A stretch of 64,000 nucleotides of DNA from Budorcas taxicolor (GCF_023091745.1 NC_068910.1:88044170-88108169); one strand, 5' to 3'; positions 11,863 to 22,935 are shown, counted from the first letter of the stretch. Numbers and translations are program-made. Notes: generated by a model not told the origin, from the letters alone.

Positions 11863-11989
11863 CAATGTAAATCATTATTATGATATACAAGCACAAGTAT
11901 TTCTAGGATGTACAAAAATAAATTGATTCATGATAAATACATCCCAGAATAAAAGACAACACATTCTGACTTTTTCTGATCCTCTAATA

Positions 11990-12660
11990 CTGGGTTAGGT
12001 GCTTTTTATCTAACAAGTATTTACGAAGTGTCTTTGATACACAGTGGATCTGTTAAGTCTTATGGGATACAGCCATGAGCAAAACAAGCATGCTTCTTGC
12101 TCATTAACTTTATAATTTAGCAATTTGTCAGTAAATTGACAAGATAAGCAAACAAATTTTAATTATAAATTGTGATTAGTGCTGTATTAAAAAGAATACA
12201 GAATCAAGTAAGTGTATAAGAGGGAACCAGATCTTGTCCATAGAGTCATTATCCTAGAGATAATGTTAATTTGGACTAATAAATTAAGTATAGAAGAAAG
12301 ATATGATGAGGTTGCTTCTCAAAGGAGATAAAATTATCAAGGATTCCTATTAAATTGAATATAGATATAACAATAATATCATCATCATCATAGATATGCA
12401 AGGAAATATCAAAAGGTTTTTACCTTATAAAACTATATAGTTAGTAGTACTAATTGGAGATAAGTGAAATTAGAACAAGTTCAAGTTGAGAGGGGAGGAT
12501 TGTGCTTTTGAATGTAGACACATTGAATTTGAGGGGAATTTGAGACACTATAGGAGAGATGTCAAATATGCAGTAAAATATAGATGACTCAGCTGAGACT
12601 TAGGTTACAAGTAGACATTTTGAAGTCTTGGTTTTGAATACTTAATTAAATCCAGGGAGA
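11990..12660 (+). mobile_element. Ancient interspersed repeat, probably L2-like
   Basis: The words 'acaagtatttacgaagtg', 'gggatacagccatgagcaa' and 'gctcattaactttataattt', then 'acattgaatttgagggg' and 'gagatgtcaaatatgcagt', follow an order I know from an old mammalian repeat usually seen as long diverged blocks. The family name is uncertain. Confidence 0.4.
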
Positions 12661-12985
12661 TGTGATATATCATGTTGCTCTGTAAAGACTAGAGCTGTAC
12701 CAGTTGATATAGGAACTGCTAACTGCATGGGGGCTATTTAGCATGTGCCATATGTTTAGTATGAACCTGAAATTATGCCAGATTTCTAACCCTTAGCAGG
12801 AAACAAATTATGCAGAATATCTCATTGATAATTGTTTATATTGATTGCATGCTGAGATGATAATATTTTGGACATATTGAGTCATTCAAATTAACCACAT
12901 AAGTTTCTCTTTATATTTTTGTTGTCTGTTAGAACATTTAAAACAATACATGTGCCATTTGTGACTCTGTTATACTTCCGTTGAA
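12661..12985. other. Unassigned DNA
   Basis: Nothing was recognised between the old repeat and the BovB fragment. Confidence 0.45.
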
Positions 12986-13182
12986 TCAGTCAGTGAGTTC
13001 AGTCACTCAGTTGTGTCCAACTCTTTGCGACCCCCATGGACTGCAGTGCACCAGGCTTCCCTGTCCATCAGCACTCCCGGAGCTTACTCAAACTCATGCC
13101 CATCAGATTGGTGATGCCATCCAACCATCTCATCCTCTGTTGTCCCCTTCTCCTCCTACCCTCAGCCTTTTGCAGTATCAGG
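12986..13182 (-). mobile_element. BovB 3' fragment
   Basis: About 200 bases of the BovB 3' end are present in reverse orientation, from 'gagttcagtcactcag' to 'gcagtatcagg'. It interrupts the old repeat that continues on its right side. Confidence 0.88.
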
Positions 13183-13290
13183 AAATATCTGTTGAAAAGT
13201 AGTGCCTATACTTGGCTTTGAATAATAATTCAAAGTGTTGAATAATAATTCAAATATCTGTTGAATAATAGTGCCTATACTTAGCTTTGA
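13183..13290 (+). repeat. Local tandem duplication, period about 69 bp
   Basis: The block beginning 'aaatatctgttga' at 13183 recurs at 13252, each followed by 'tagtgcctatactt.gctttg'. Inside it 'gaataataattcaa' occurs twice, 19 bases apart. The copies differ by a few substitutions. The duplication abuts the truncated end of the BovB insertion. Confidence 0.75.
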
Positions 13291-13329
13291 AAAATATCAA
13301 ATATGTAGTTAATGTCTTGGTAGGGAATG

Positions 13330-13730
13330 CTTACTTGCAAAAAATATTGTGAAAGAGCAATCAGAGTGTAAGAAAAAGATAATACTTACCTAGAAGCAAA
13401 GAAAATAGTACCTTTTGAGAGAAAATGTTGTTCACTATTGGGTATTGCTCAGAGGTCAAGAAAGATACAAAATGAAAAGTATTCACTGGATTTAGTGACT
13501 AGAGATTTTTATGAAGGTAGTGATATTTATTCTGGTGGAGAGTGATGAGATGAAGTCATGAATGGATAGCATATAAACATTTCAAGATTAGAGGGAAGAG
13601 AAATCTTAGAGATTTGGTTATAAAGCAGAAGTGGGGTGAAAAGATACGTTTTAAAATGAAGAGACTTGAACATGTTTAAAACCCAAGGGAGTGGTCCCGG
13701 AAAGCAGGGAAAGTTCCAGGTGCAGAAAAA
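13330..13730 (+). mobile_element. Continuation of ancient L2-like repeat
   Basis: The words 'gctcagaggtcaagaaagat', 'actggatttagtgac' and 'gggagtggtcccgg' match, in order, the downstream part of the same old repeat seen at 12.0-12.66 kb. A run of A (13725-13741) lies just beyond. Confidence 0.35.
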
Positions 13731-13741
13731 AAAAAAAAAAA

Positions 13742-14840
13742 TGTAAGTAATGGATAATATATAGATTCTGTGAAGCAAAGTAAGACAGACTTCCTGCAAG
13801 GTCTCTCATCACATTTTAAAAACCATGTGTTTATTTATCTTTATCTGTCATTAGACTATAGCTCCAAGAAGATATAAATTGTATCTTCTTCCCTAATTCT
13901 CAACACCTATCATGAAATCTAGGTGTTTCAAAATGTATTTGTTTCTTCAAGGTATATTTACTACTTGAAGAAATTTCTAGTATTAAATATATGTAGATTT
14001 GCTATGTGGATTATGATTACAATGAGTATTCTTAAAAGTGAGATTGTTATTGAGGAGAAGATAATTCTTGGAATTTGCAATGCACAATGGGGAGAAAGAA
14101 GAGGAGGGCATTGGCATCTTTATATTTATATACTGATAATGTTTTCATATCTACATTCTATCTCCAGACCCCATGAATGTCTAGAACCAATGGAAACTAG
14201 GAAGCTTAGTAGAAATCTATTCGCACCTAGGTAGGTCATGTCATAGAGTCAACAGAAAAGAAATGAACAAAACCCAAACTGCTTTCCTTCTGCAATCTTT
14301 CAAGTCTAGGCAGTTGGCATTAGTAAGGTTCTTGATATCTAGCACGGCTTTATTTTAGGTCCTAGCTAGGTTAAATCTTCTTGTAACTTACCATTTTAAT
14401 AATGTCTTCTAGTCAAGTTGCTGCTATTGAAACGATGTAAGTGCCAAAGTTGTCTGCCAGGACCAAACTACCTATAAATCTACATGAATATGAAAAAGAC
14501 TTCTGTTTGGGAATGACTTTATTATTAGATTTTTCTCTTTCCATTCTTGATTGCATGTTCCACTTCTCCTGGTAATATGTCTTATCTGTTGGGGTATTAG
14601 ACATGATGGAAGCATACAAAGTCCAGAAACTGTGTTGTCTGAACAGTGGCCTCAGTTTGTTATAGATCATTATAATCGTTTTCTAGAAACTGAATTGGGA
14701 GGAACTATGAGAAAGTTCAAGATATGGTATATATGAAAAAAATAATATTTAATACTTAATTTCCATAAACTCATGTAAGCATTTTAAAGTAATAATGGAT
14801 TTCATCCTGAAACCAAGTTTGCGGGTAAATACTGTCGCCA
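13742..14840. other. Unassigned DNA
   Basis: No gene or transposon was recognised. A 103-residue plus-strand frame (13923-14234) and an 85-residue minus-strand frame (14413-14670) lack any known domain and lie in AT-rich sequence, so they are most likely chance. Confidence 0.45.
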
Positions 14841-14841
14841 C

Positions 14842-14860
14842 TGTCAGCAGCAGCAGCAGC
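14842..14860 (+). repeat. (CAG)n microsatellite
   Basis: About five cag/gca units occur without a Bov-A body next to them. They may be a remnant of a Bov-A tail or an independent microsatellite. Confidence 0.6.
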
Positions 14861-14970
14861 ATTATCTTCATTTCAGAATTGAGAAAGGAGAGACACAGAA
14901 ACTTTAAGCAACTAATCTAAAGTTACACAGCTCATAAGAGCTAAAACTGGAATTTAAGCCCAGGTACAGC
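14861..14970 (+). mobile_element. MIR SINE, left part
   Basis: The words 'attatcttcatttcagaat', 'aaagttacacagctcataag' and 'ctggaatttaagcccaggt' are the 3' part of MIR. The element is interrupted by the BovB insertion at 14971, and its last bases ('ctgactctagctccc') resume at about 15186. Confidence 0.7.
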
Positions 14971-15184
14971 TGACTCATCGGAAAAGTCCCTGATGCTGGG
15001 GAAGATTTGAGGGCAGAAGGAGAAGAGGGTGTCAGAGGATGAGATGGGTGGGTGGCATCACCAATGCAGTGGACATGAACTTGGGCAAACTTCAGAAGAA
15101 GGTGAGGGACAGAGGGGCCTGGTGTGCTGCAGTCCACGGGGTCCCAAAGAGTCAGACATGACTGGGTGACTGGACAATAGCAAC
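14971..15184 (+). mobile_element. BovB 3' fragment nested in MIR
   Basis: A plus-strand BovB 3' end runs from 'tgactcatcggaaaag' to the tail 'gactggacaatag'. It splits a MIR, so it is younger than the MIR. The overlapping minus-strand frame at 14904-15137 is antisense. Confidence 0.85.
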
Positions 15185-15185
15185 T

Positions 15186-16389
15186 CTGACTCTAGCTCCC
15201 TGACTTATATATACTAAATGCTTCAGATTTGCTCTAACCAGATGGAAATAAGCTCTTCGTAGTTATAGTCACATAAAACAGGGACTTAGTGATCTTATGA
15301 AATAGGTTGAAGGCAACAAAATGTTATTACATACTATAAAAGAAAGAAACGTGGGTAGATGAAACATGGCTTTGAGATCTGGCCTTAAAATACTCACCTT
15401 CCCATTATGCAACTGTAGCTCCGTCAATAAGTTAAACCTCCATTAGTTGCAGACTCTTCCTCTGTGAAGTCAGTCAGCTGGGCTAGTCATCATTAAAGTC
15501 ATTTGGAGCCATAAAATGATGGAACTCTGAAATATTCTTTGAATATGAAAATTAATAGATTTCATGTTTAAAATAATCATCTTAGCAAGTAGGTTACAAG
15601 ATAGTAAATGATGAATATGTAAGTGGAAAAAGACACTATCTCACCCTTGCAGTAAAATTTTTATGAGAGAAATCTCTTTAATTTTCCTTTTAAAACATTT
15701 TTAGCAAGGATGATGGATGACAAATTAGATGTTAATTGTTCATGTCTACTAATTGGGAAACTTAGGAAGGGTTTTTAGAACATTGATTTAATAAGGAATG
15801 ACACTTGAATCCTAGCCATAATTAGCGTATACATTTGGCTGCTGTTTGAATCTGTTCTATGGGAATGATTTAAAGAGATTAATTTTTTTCAGGGACCAAG
15901 TAAACACTGATACATGACTGAGAACACTTTCCAAACTCATTGAAACAATGATGACATTGACGGTGTATGTTATTTTGATATGTTTGTTACGTTGAGAGGA
16001 AAAGCAAGAAACTAGCTTTTAGATAGTTCACAAATACCCAATATCAGTTATTAAAAGGCTGCACAGTAACAGCCTTATGCCTCTTCTAATGGGGAAAATT
16101 TCATGGCAGTGAGCAACGGAAAATCCATTTTTCACTGTGTACATCAAAAAAGGAAACTGTTCTGTTCTTTGCCAAAACTTGTTGGATATAAACCCTCCTT
16201 TCATCTCAGATTGACAGAACTGCCAACAGCCGAGGGAAGAGAATAAAATGAGAGTGCTCAGCTAAGATAAAGAAAACTCCAGATGTATTTTCAAGAATAA
16301 TTTAACAAATACACGTGTGTCTGATATCCAGCTTAAGAAGTGGAATATTAAGAGCAGAATTAAGGTCTTGGTGATGCCCGAGGCTGGAG
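15186..16389. other. Mostly single-copy DNA; candidate conserved block
   Basis: A faint reverse MIR may lie at about 15390-15480. The rest, above all about 15700-16300, matches no repeat I know. No open frame or splice-bounded exon stood out. Confidence 0.35.
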
Positions 16390-16402
16390 TATATTACTCT
16401 CA

Positions 16403-16553
16403 GTTCAGTTCAATTCAGCCGAGTTGCTCAGTCATGTCCAACTCTTTGTGACCCCATGGACTGCAGCATGCCAGGCTTCCCTGTCCATCACCAACTCCTG
16501 GAGCTTGCTCAGACTCATGTCCATTGAATCAGTGATGCCATCCAACCATCTTA
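16403..16553 (-). mobile_element. BovB 3' fragment
   Basis: About 150 bases of BovB 3' end are flanked by a 13-bp duplication with one mismatch (tatattactctca 16390-16402; tatattattctca 16554-16566), showing a complete, very short insertion. Confidence 0.92.
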
Positions 16554-16566
16554 TATATTATTCTCA

Positions 16567-17002
16567 AGCACATATTTATACTTCTACTGCATATTCATGT
16601 ATCCTTAAACAACATATGCTTGTTTTTTCATTGATGGGATTTGATGGAGCTTCATAAATGATGTTTGGTCTTTGTTTGAATTTAGAATTTGTTAAGAGAT
16701 ATTAATAGATCGAGAAGTCAGGCAAATAGAGATCGTTTGATATCTGGCAGACAGAGTGAGGCTTAGTTGTGCCCCCAGAATGAACTCCTGAGTCCTGGCC
16801 TCCACAGTTGCCCACTCACTGCTTAGAAGAGGAGAACAGTTGCACACCTTGCTGTGTGAAAGTGATTGTTGCTGCCCATAGAAGCAGATCAGAATGCATC
16901 TCCGTGAATTCAGCTAACTCCCAAGAAGGAAGAGTTGGGGAAGAGAGTATCTATAGAAACCAAGGACTGAACACAGGAATCACCAGGGAATTTCTTCATT
17001 TG
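16567..17002. other. Unassigned DNA
   Basis: No repeat was recognised. A 109-residue plus-strand frame starting at 16808 runs on into the antisense of the next BovB copy, so its C-terminal part is transposon sequence and its N-terminal part has no known domain. Confidence 0.4.
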
Positions 17003-17535
17003 TCAGTTCAGTTCGTTCAGTTCAGTTGCTCAGTCATGTCTGACTCTTTGCAACCCCATGGACGGCAGCATGCCAAGCCTCCCTGTCCACCACCAACTCC
17101 TGGAATTTGCTCAGACTCATGTCCATTGAGTCAGTGATGTCATCCAACCATCTCATCCTCTGTCATTCCCTTCTCCTCCCGCCTTCAATCTTTCCCAGCA
17201 TGAGGGCCTTTTCAAATGAATCAGTTCTTCGCATCAGGTGGCCAAACTATTGTAGTTTCAGCTTTGCCATCAGTCCTTCCAATGAATAACAGGACTGATT
17301 TCCTTTAAGATGGACTGGTTGGATCTCCTTGCAGTCCAAGGGACTCTCAAGAGTCTTCTCCAACACCACAGTTCAAAAGCATCAATTCTTCGATGCTCAG
17401 CTTTCTTTATAGTTCAACTCTCACATCCATACATGAATACTGGAAAAACCATAGCTTTGACTAGATGAAACTTTGTTGGCAAAATAATGTCTCTGCTTTT
17501 TAATATGCTGTTTAGGTTGGTCACAACTTGCTTCA
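17003..17535 (-). mobile_element. BovB LINE 3' fragment
   Basis: About 530 bases run from the ttcag-repeat tail to 'ggttggtcacaactt', covering the C-terminal coding part. The frame is broken by stops. Confidence 0.9.
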
Positions 17536-17628
17536 TTCATAGCAAGGGCTTTCACCATTGGAAGTGTTGATAGCAATACTTCCAATAAGGCGAAGGGAAA
17601 GGTGATTTCATAGCCCCAATGTTTAACA

Positions 17629-17700
17629 TTAGGTTTGTCTGTTGGGTTTTTCCATAAGGTGTTACAGAAAATCTGAACAGAATATTGGGTCAACTCGATA
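17629..17700. mobile_element. Mariner-derived MITE (ruminant MAR1 type)
   Basis: The palindromic centre 'gggtttttccataaggtgtt' followed by 'acagaaaatctgaacagaa' and 'ttgggtcaact' matches the short ruminant mariner derivative. It is about 70 bases long, made almost wholly of inverted repeats, and has no transposase. The left terminal bases are missing or diverged. Confidence 0.65.
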
Positions 17701-17705
17701 ATTTG

Positions 17706-18120
17706 TTATTGCACAAATTTATATATAACTTGAAGTTCTAGTAGACAGAATTTCATTTCAGGTTATAGGCTTAATAATGATTGTTTGTCATCGTTAGGAA
17801 ATTTGAAGTTGCCAGGTATATCAAGATAGACAGTGTTCTTTGAGTGGATTAGTGCACTGAGTGGACCCGGTTTGACTGGCAGGGACAGATTCTTCCATCT
17901 GAACTTGGAAAAGGCACATTTGTAGTGCTGCGCGCATAGTGCTCTCCTGCATGTTTGCTTTTGCCTTAGTGTGTCACACGATCTGGCCGGATAACTCAGC
18001 ATATTTATTCCTTGGGAAAAAAGCAATTCCACAGACCTAAACCCAAAACAGATTATACTCCTAATCTGTTTGAAAATACACATTTGCACATTAATTAAAA
18101 ATAATTAATACATTATATAT
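17706..18120. other. Single-copy block with CpGs and paired homeodomain-type sites
   Basis: This part has several CpG dinucleotides (17866, 17931-17933, 17980, 17990) and no known repeat. The inverted repeat acagatta / taatctgt at about 18048-18071 places two GATTA cores head to head across a 6-base spacer. A 108-residue minus-strand frame (17763-18089) has no recognisable domain. It could be a regulatory element. Confidence 0.3.
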
Positions 18121-18127
18121 ATGCATG

Positions 18128-18317
18128 AGCGCTGAATTGTTCAGTCATCTCTGTCTCTTTGTGACCCCGCAAACTGTAACCCTCCAGGCTCCTCTGTCCA
18201 TGTAGTTTTCCAGGCAACAATACTGGAGTGGGTTGCCAATTCCTACTCCAGAGGATCTTCCCTACCCAGGGATCGAACTCACATCTCCTGCATTGGCAGG
18301 TGCCATCCGGGAAGCCC
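18128..18317 (-). mobile_element. Bov-tA SINE
   Basis: A reverse-oriented Bov-tA reads from 'gaattgttcagtcatctctg' to 'atccgggaagccc'. It directly abuts the CT-rich repeat on its right. Confidence 0.88.
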
Positions 18318-18336
18318 TTACTCTCTCTCTCTTTCT

Positions 18337-18367
<31 letters not shown>

Positions 18368-18386
18368 CCTTTCTCTCTCTCTCTCT
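18318..18386 (+). repeat. (CT)n microsatellite
   Basis: Some 66 bases are made only of c and t, mostly ctctct with ttt and ccc interruptions. They are sandwiched between two SINEs and are probably length-variable. The serine- and leucine-rich frames of 100-160 residues across this region are translations of the repeat and the flanking SINEs. Confidence 0.9.
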
Positions 18387-18672
18387 GCTGCTGCTGCTGC
18401 TGCTGCTGCTGCGTCGCTTCAGTCGTGTCCGACTCTGTGCAACCCCATAGACAGCAGCCCACCAGGCTCCCCCGTTCCTGGGATTGTCCAGGCGAGAACA
18501 CTGGAGTGGGTTGCCATTTCCTTCTCCAATGCAGAAAAGTGAAAAGTGAAAGTGAAGTCATTCAGTTGTGTCCAACTCTTAGTGACTCCATGGACTACAG
18601 CCTACCAGGCTCCTCCGTCCATGGGATTTTTGAGGCAAGAGTACTGGAGTGGGGTGCCATCGCTTTCTCCCG
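18387..18672 (-). mobile_element. Bov-A2 dimeric SINE, full length
   Basis: It shows a (CTG)8-9 tract, monomer one, the linker 'agtgaaaagtgaaagtgaag' (about 18537-18556) and the complete second monomer to 'tgccatcgctttctcc'. An at repeat (18674-18687) follows. Confidence 0.94.
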
Positions 18673-18687
18673 ATATATATATATATG

Positions 18688-19364
18688 TCATAGATTGTAC
18701 ATTAATTCGAAATAAGAAAATGTATACAAATATATGTCCCCAACTTACCACCACCACATGCATAGCTTTTGAATACTTGCTTAGTTGTGAATAAAAACTC
18801 TTCTCTTTCCCACTGCTTCCACACCACTGAAAGTTAGTTTAATTGAGTTGCTGAAAGGTTTTGAGTTATGGCTTATTTACTTTCAAATACACCAGATAAA
18901 CTTACCCTCTCCCATAGCCTCAAAAACACCTGAAACTTGAAAAGCTATTTCTAAATATAAATTGAATGAGACAGTGAAAGATGACCAAAAAAAATCCATA
19001 AATATTTGAGAAAAACATACCAGCGTTCACAGTTTATAAACCAGATATTAGGAATATAATAGAATTTTGAATGCCTTAAGATGATTTTTGACTTCTTATG
19101 GTAGAAGGTTAATAGGACAATCCCTTGCTATCTGTGGAATGGAGAAAACACCAAGGGAATTTCTGTGTTTCCTGTATGATTCATCCCATGTTTGCCATCC
19201 TAAACTGAATTGTTAATGCTATTGAAGGCTCTTCTTGGGTATGGAATCTTGGAATCTTCCAGTTCTACACAGATGTACATATACCCAGATATGTATTCAT
19301 CATTATAAGATAAGATAGAGAAACTAATAAAAAATCAAGTTGAAATATCAATCAGAGGAAAAGG
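18688..19364. other. Unassigned AT-rich DNA
   Basis: Neither a gene nor a nameable repeat was found. Confidence 0.45.
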
Positions 19365-19375
19365 TACCACATTAT

Positions 19376-19586
19376 TATGGGCTTATCTGATGTTTCAGAT
19401 GGTAAAGAACCTGCCTGCAATGCAGGAAACTCTGATTTGATACCTGGGGTGGGAGGATCCCCTGGAGAAGGGAATGGCCACCCTCTAAAGTATTCTTGCC
19501 TGGGGAATTCCATGGACAGTGGAGCCTGGAGTGCTACAGTCCATGGGGTCACAAAGAGTTGGACACAACTGAGCAACTAATACACA
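19376..19586 (+). mobile_element. Bov-tA SINE
   Basis: An exact 11-bp duplication, taccacattat, lies at 19365-19375 and 19587-19597. The SINE body has 'gatggtaaagaacctgcctg' and a BovB-type tail 'gagcaactaatacaca'. Confidence 0.93.
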
Positions 19587-19709
19587 TACCACATTATACC
19601 AGTATAGTTTTTATAAACATTCTCTCGTTGAAAGCTCACAATAAAATGAGTAGAGAAGGGAGAAGGGAGTTTTACAGAGAAGGGAGTTGACATGGATTTG
19701 TTCAAGTTG

Positions 19710-19860
19710 AGCTACTGACAGTTATTATCCCCATTATGGTGATGAACAAGCTGAGGCACAGAGATTTAAATGATGTACCCAAGGTCACACAGATGGAAAG
19801 TGAGTTATGATCCAGAGTAGTCTGACTTCAGCACCAGTGTTCATAACCGCTACTGTTTGA
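19710..19860 (+). mobile_element. MIR SINE
   Basis: The words 'gttattatccccattatgg', 'aagctgaggcacagagattt', 'cccaaggtcacacag' and 'agtctgacttcagcacc' give the MIR 3' half in order. Confidence 0.8.
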
Positions 19861-20029
19861 GAGGAGCAATGGGAAGGCACACTTCTTTATTCGAGTCAAA
19901 TTATATTTACTTATACTCACAAACAGCTCTAAAATACTGAAATATAGTGACTTTTCTCCTCAGGCTTCACTTTATTTAATTTACTAAAGCACCTTAAGTC
20001 TTTGTACAGCTTTCTTCTTAAAACATCCT

Positions 20030-20300
20030 TTCCTTGGCTTCCATTTCGAGGAAAATAATCTTATATTTGCATACTGTTTCACAGTTACCTTTATGTATGT
20101 GGTTTTATTTTATGCATATTCAACTTGAACTGTGTTGGGAAAATTTTGTGATTACCCTTGTACAGATGAGGAAATTGGTACACAGAAATACTCAGTGACT
20201 GGCTCACAATTGCACAATTGTAAGTGGAGAAAGCATATATAAAACTCCTGCCTTTAATGCCTGGTCAATACAGTGTCCACTATAAAATACTGCCTCCTTA
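20030..20300 (+). mobile_element. MIR SINE
   Basis: The words 'actgtttcacagttacc', 'gtacagatgaggaaattgg' and 'ggctcacaattgcacaattg' indicate a diverged MIR. Confidence 0.55.
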
Positions 20301-20462
20301 GATTTTTTTTCCCAACTGAATGAATTAGATACTCTTGAGTTAATATTCATTTTACTCATGTTGAACCATCCCTAAATTTGTTGATTATGATTGGATTTTA
20401 CTGAAATTGAATTTCGAGTATTTGTTGTCATCTAATATGGACAGAAGAGTCTGGCTGGTTAA

Positions 20463-20512
20463 GTTCATGGGGTCACAAAGAGTCGGACACAACTGAGCAA
20501 CTAATACTTAAT
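20463..20512 (+). mobile_element. Bov SINE/BovB 3' tail fragment
   Basis: Only the last 50 bases of a Bov-type element ('catggggtcacaaagagtcg' to 'gagcaactaatac') are present. An insertion this short may be an extreme 5' truncation. Confidence 0.8.
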
Positions 20513-20817
20513 ATGAGAAAAGTATTATGTGTTTGTAGAAATCAAGGCAGTATGGCTTGTTACCAAACAAACAGGATATAATATAAACTATAATATGTAC
20601 AGACATGAAACTGAGGGATGTGGTTTCTGTGTATATTAGAAAGAAAAGTGTCACTTGTTCATCAGATTCTCCATGAACATATGTAACATTGGCAATGCGT
20701 ACTTTAGTGTGTCTGATAACTTTACAACAGTCTACTGCCATCTGCTGGTGTCTGCTTAGAACTGTCATGTTAATCACCAAATTAAAACTAAGTTGTATGA
20801 GTATAGACTGTGATAGC
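20513..20817. other. Unassigned DNA
   Basis: No repeat or gene was seen. The frames at 20508-20846 (minus) and 20689-21078 (plus) run into the adjacent Bov-A2. Confidence 0.4.
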
Positions 20818-21021
20818 TGTCCATGGGGTGGAGAAGAGTGGGACACGACTGAGCGACTTCACTTTCACTTTTCACTTTCCTGCATTGGAGAAGGAAATGG
20901 CAACCCACTCCGGTGTTGCCTGGAGAATCCCAGGGACGCGGGAGCCTGGTGGGCTGCCGTCTGTGGGGTTGCACAGAGTCGGACACGATTGAAGCGACTT
21001 ACCAGCAGCAGCAGGAGCAGC
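20818..21021 (+). mobile_element. Bov-A2 SINE, 5'-truncated
   Basis: It begins inside the first monomer ('ccatggggtggagaagagtg'), has the linker 'acttcactttcacttttcac', the full second monomer and a short agc tail. Most of the first monomer is missing. Confidence 0.9.
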
Positions 21022-21309
21022 TTGATATTGAGATTTCATTCACTTTTAATTTTTCTTCACATTATAGATTGGAAATAATTGAATGGAAAACTGGTTGACT
21101 TGTTATTTAATATAAATTATCATTTCATCTGATAAGAATTCAAATCTCATTACTGAGTTACCTTGGGTATCATCACTATGATTCTTGCATTCCTATCAAT
21201 AATTTTTAAAAATCTGTTTTATTTAAACCATAGATTTCAAAAGTTTTGTTCAAGTTTTTCTCATTCTTCTGTATTTTAAATTACAATACCATGGTTACTT
21301 CCCTTATTT
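21022..21309. other. Unassigned AT-rich DNA
   Basis: Nothing was recognised. Confidence 0.45.
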
Positions 21310-21420
21310 AAAGTGGGAAGGATATAAAACAGAATATATACATATATGTATAACTGAGTCACTGCTATACAGAAGAAATTAACATTGTAAATCAACTACA
21401 CTTCAATAAAAATTTTTAAC
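21310..21420 (+). mobile_element. L1 3' end fragment
   Basis: The words 'atgtataactgagtcactgc', 'agaagaaattaacattgtaa' and 'caactacacttcaataaaaa' are the conserved end of an L1 3' UTR, including a polyadenylation signal before the tail. Confidence 0.75.
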
Positions 21421-21486
21421 ATGGTAAAGTGGGAGATAATATCTTAAATTAGCCCAATCTTCAACAATTCTTCATGGCTAATGAAG

Positions 21487-22230
21487 TAACAATTATATAA
21501 TTTTCCATAGTTGCTGTAACCAATTTACATTCCCACCAACAGTGTAGGAGTGTTCCCTTTTCTCCACACCATCTCCAGCATTTATTATTTGTAGATTTTT
21601 TTGATGATGGCCATTCTGACTGATGTGATACTTCATTGTAATTTTGATTTGCATTATTCTAATAATTAATGATGTTGAGCATCTTTTCATGTGTATTTAG
21701 CCATCTGTATATCTTCTTTGAGAAATGTCTATTTAATTCTTTCACTTATTCATTTAAATGGATTGTTTTTTTCTGTTTTTTATATTGAGCTGTATGAGCT
21801 GCTTGTATATTTTGGAGATTAATCCCTTGCCAGTTACATTTTAAAACATTTTCTCTCATTCTGAGGGTTATTTAATTAAGTCCCATTTGTTCTTTTTTTG
21901 TTTTTTATTTTCATTATTATTGGAGGTGGATTGAAAAAGATCTCACTGCAGTTTATGTCAAAGAGTGTTCTGCCTATATTTTCCTTTAAGAGTTTTACAG
22001 TATCAAGCCTTATATTTAGGTCTTTTATCCATTTTGAGTTTATTTTTGTGTATAGTATTAGGGAATGCTCTAATTTCATTTGTTTATGTGTAGCTGTCCA
22101 GATTTCCCAGCACCAGTTATTGAAGAGACTGTCTTTTGTCCATTGTGTTCTTGCCTCCTTTGTCATATTTAGGTGACCATAAGGTCATGTGTTTATCCCT
22201 GGACTTTCTATGCTGTTCCATTGATCTATG
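21487..22230 (-). mobile_element. L1 ORF2 segment, inverted 5' part of a twin-primed insertion
   Basis: Reverse-oriented L1 ORF2 sequence runs from 'ttccatagttgctgtaacc' up to 'ccattgatctatg'. In L1 sense order this segment ends with 'caactatggaaaatta', and the directly adjoining plus-strand segment starts with 'aaggagattcctta', which is the next stretch of ORF2. The two parts are therefore one insertion whose 5' part was inverted during integration. The coding frame is broken by many stops. Confidence 0.85.
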
Positions 22231-22444
22231 TAAGGAGATTCCTTACTAAACTGAAAACAGAGCTACCATATAATCCAGCAATCCCGCTCTTGGGCATATA
22301 TCCAGAGAAAAATAAAATTAGAAAAGATACACACCCCCCAGCATTCACTGCAGCACTATTTACAACAGCCAGGGCGTGGAGGCAACCTAAATGTCCAGAG
22401 GACTGGATAAAGAGCACGTGATACATACATACAATGGAATATTT

Positions 22445-22659
22445 TTGTTGTCGTTTTAGGCACTAAGTCATGTCTGACTCTTTGCAACCCCATGGACTGT
22501 AGCCCAGTAGGCTCCTCTTGCCCATGGGATTTTCCAGGCAAGGATACTGGAGCAGGTTGCCATTTCCTCCTCCAGGGGATCTTCCAGACCCAGGGATCTA
22601 ACCCACCTTTCCTGTATTGTCAGGTGGGTTCTTTACTGCTGAACCACCAGGGAAGCCCT
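22445..22659 (-). mobile_element. Bov-tA SINE nested in L1
   Basis: A reverse-oriented, near full-length copy runs from 'ggcactaagtcatgtctgac' to 'accaccagggaagccc'. L1 ORF2/3' UTR sequence resumes on its right ('agtcagccataaaaaagaat'). Confidence 0.9.
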
Positions 22660-22935
22660 GATTATTCCTACAGAGTTTGCAGTAGAATAAAGTCAGCCAT
22701 AAAAAAGAATGAAATAATGCAATTTGCAGCAACATCGATGGACCTAGAGATTGTCATTCAGAGTGCAGTAAGTCAGAGAAAGAAAGCTATATTAATATCA
22801 TTTATATGTGCAATCTAAACAAAGAATACAAATGAGCTTACTTACAAAACAGAAGAGTTGTAGATGTAGATAACAAATTTATGATTACAAGGGAGTAAGG
22901 GTGGGGGCTGGGGGAGAATTGGGAGATTGGGATTG

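Noticed and set aside
13923..14234. 103-codon plus-strand frame
   Set aside because: It is AT-rich, with no domain and no splice or promoter context.
16808..17137. 109-codon plus-strand frame
   Set aside because: The C-terminal third is antisense BovB and the rest shows no domain.
18228..18715. 104- and 160-codon frames with poly-Ala, poly-Cys, poly-Leu/Ser runs
   Set aside because: They are translations of (CTG)n, (CT)n and SINE sequence, with no gene support.
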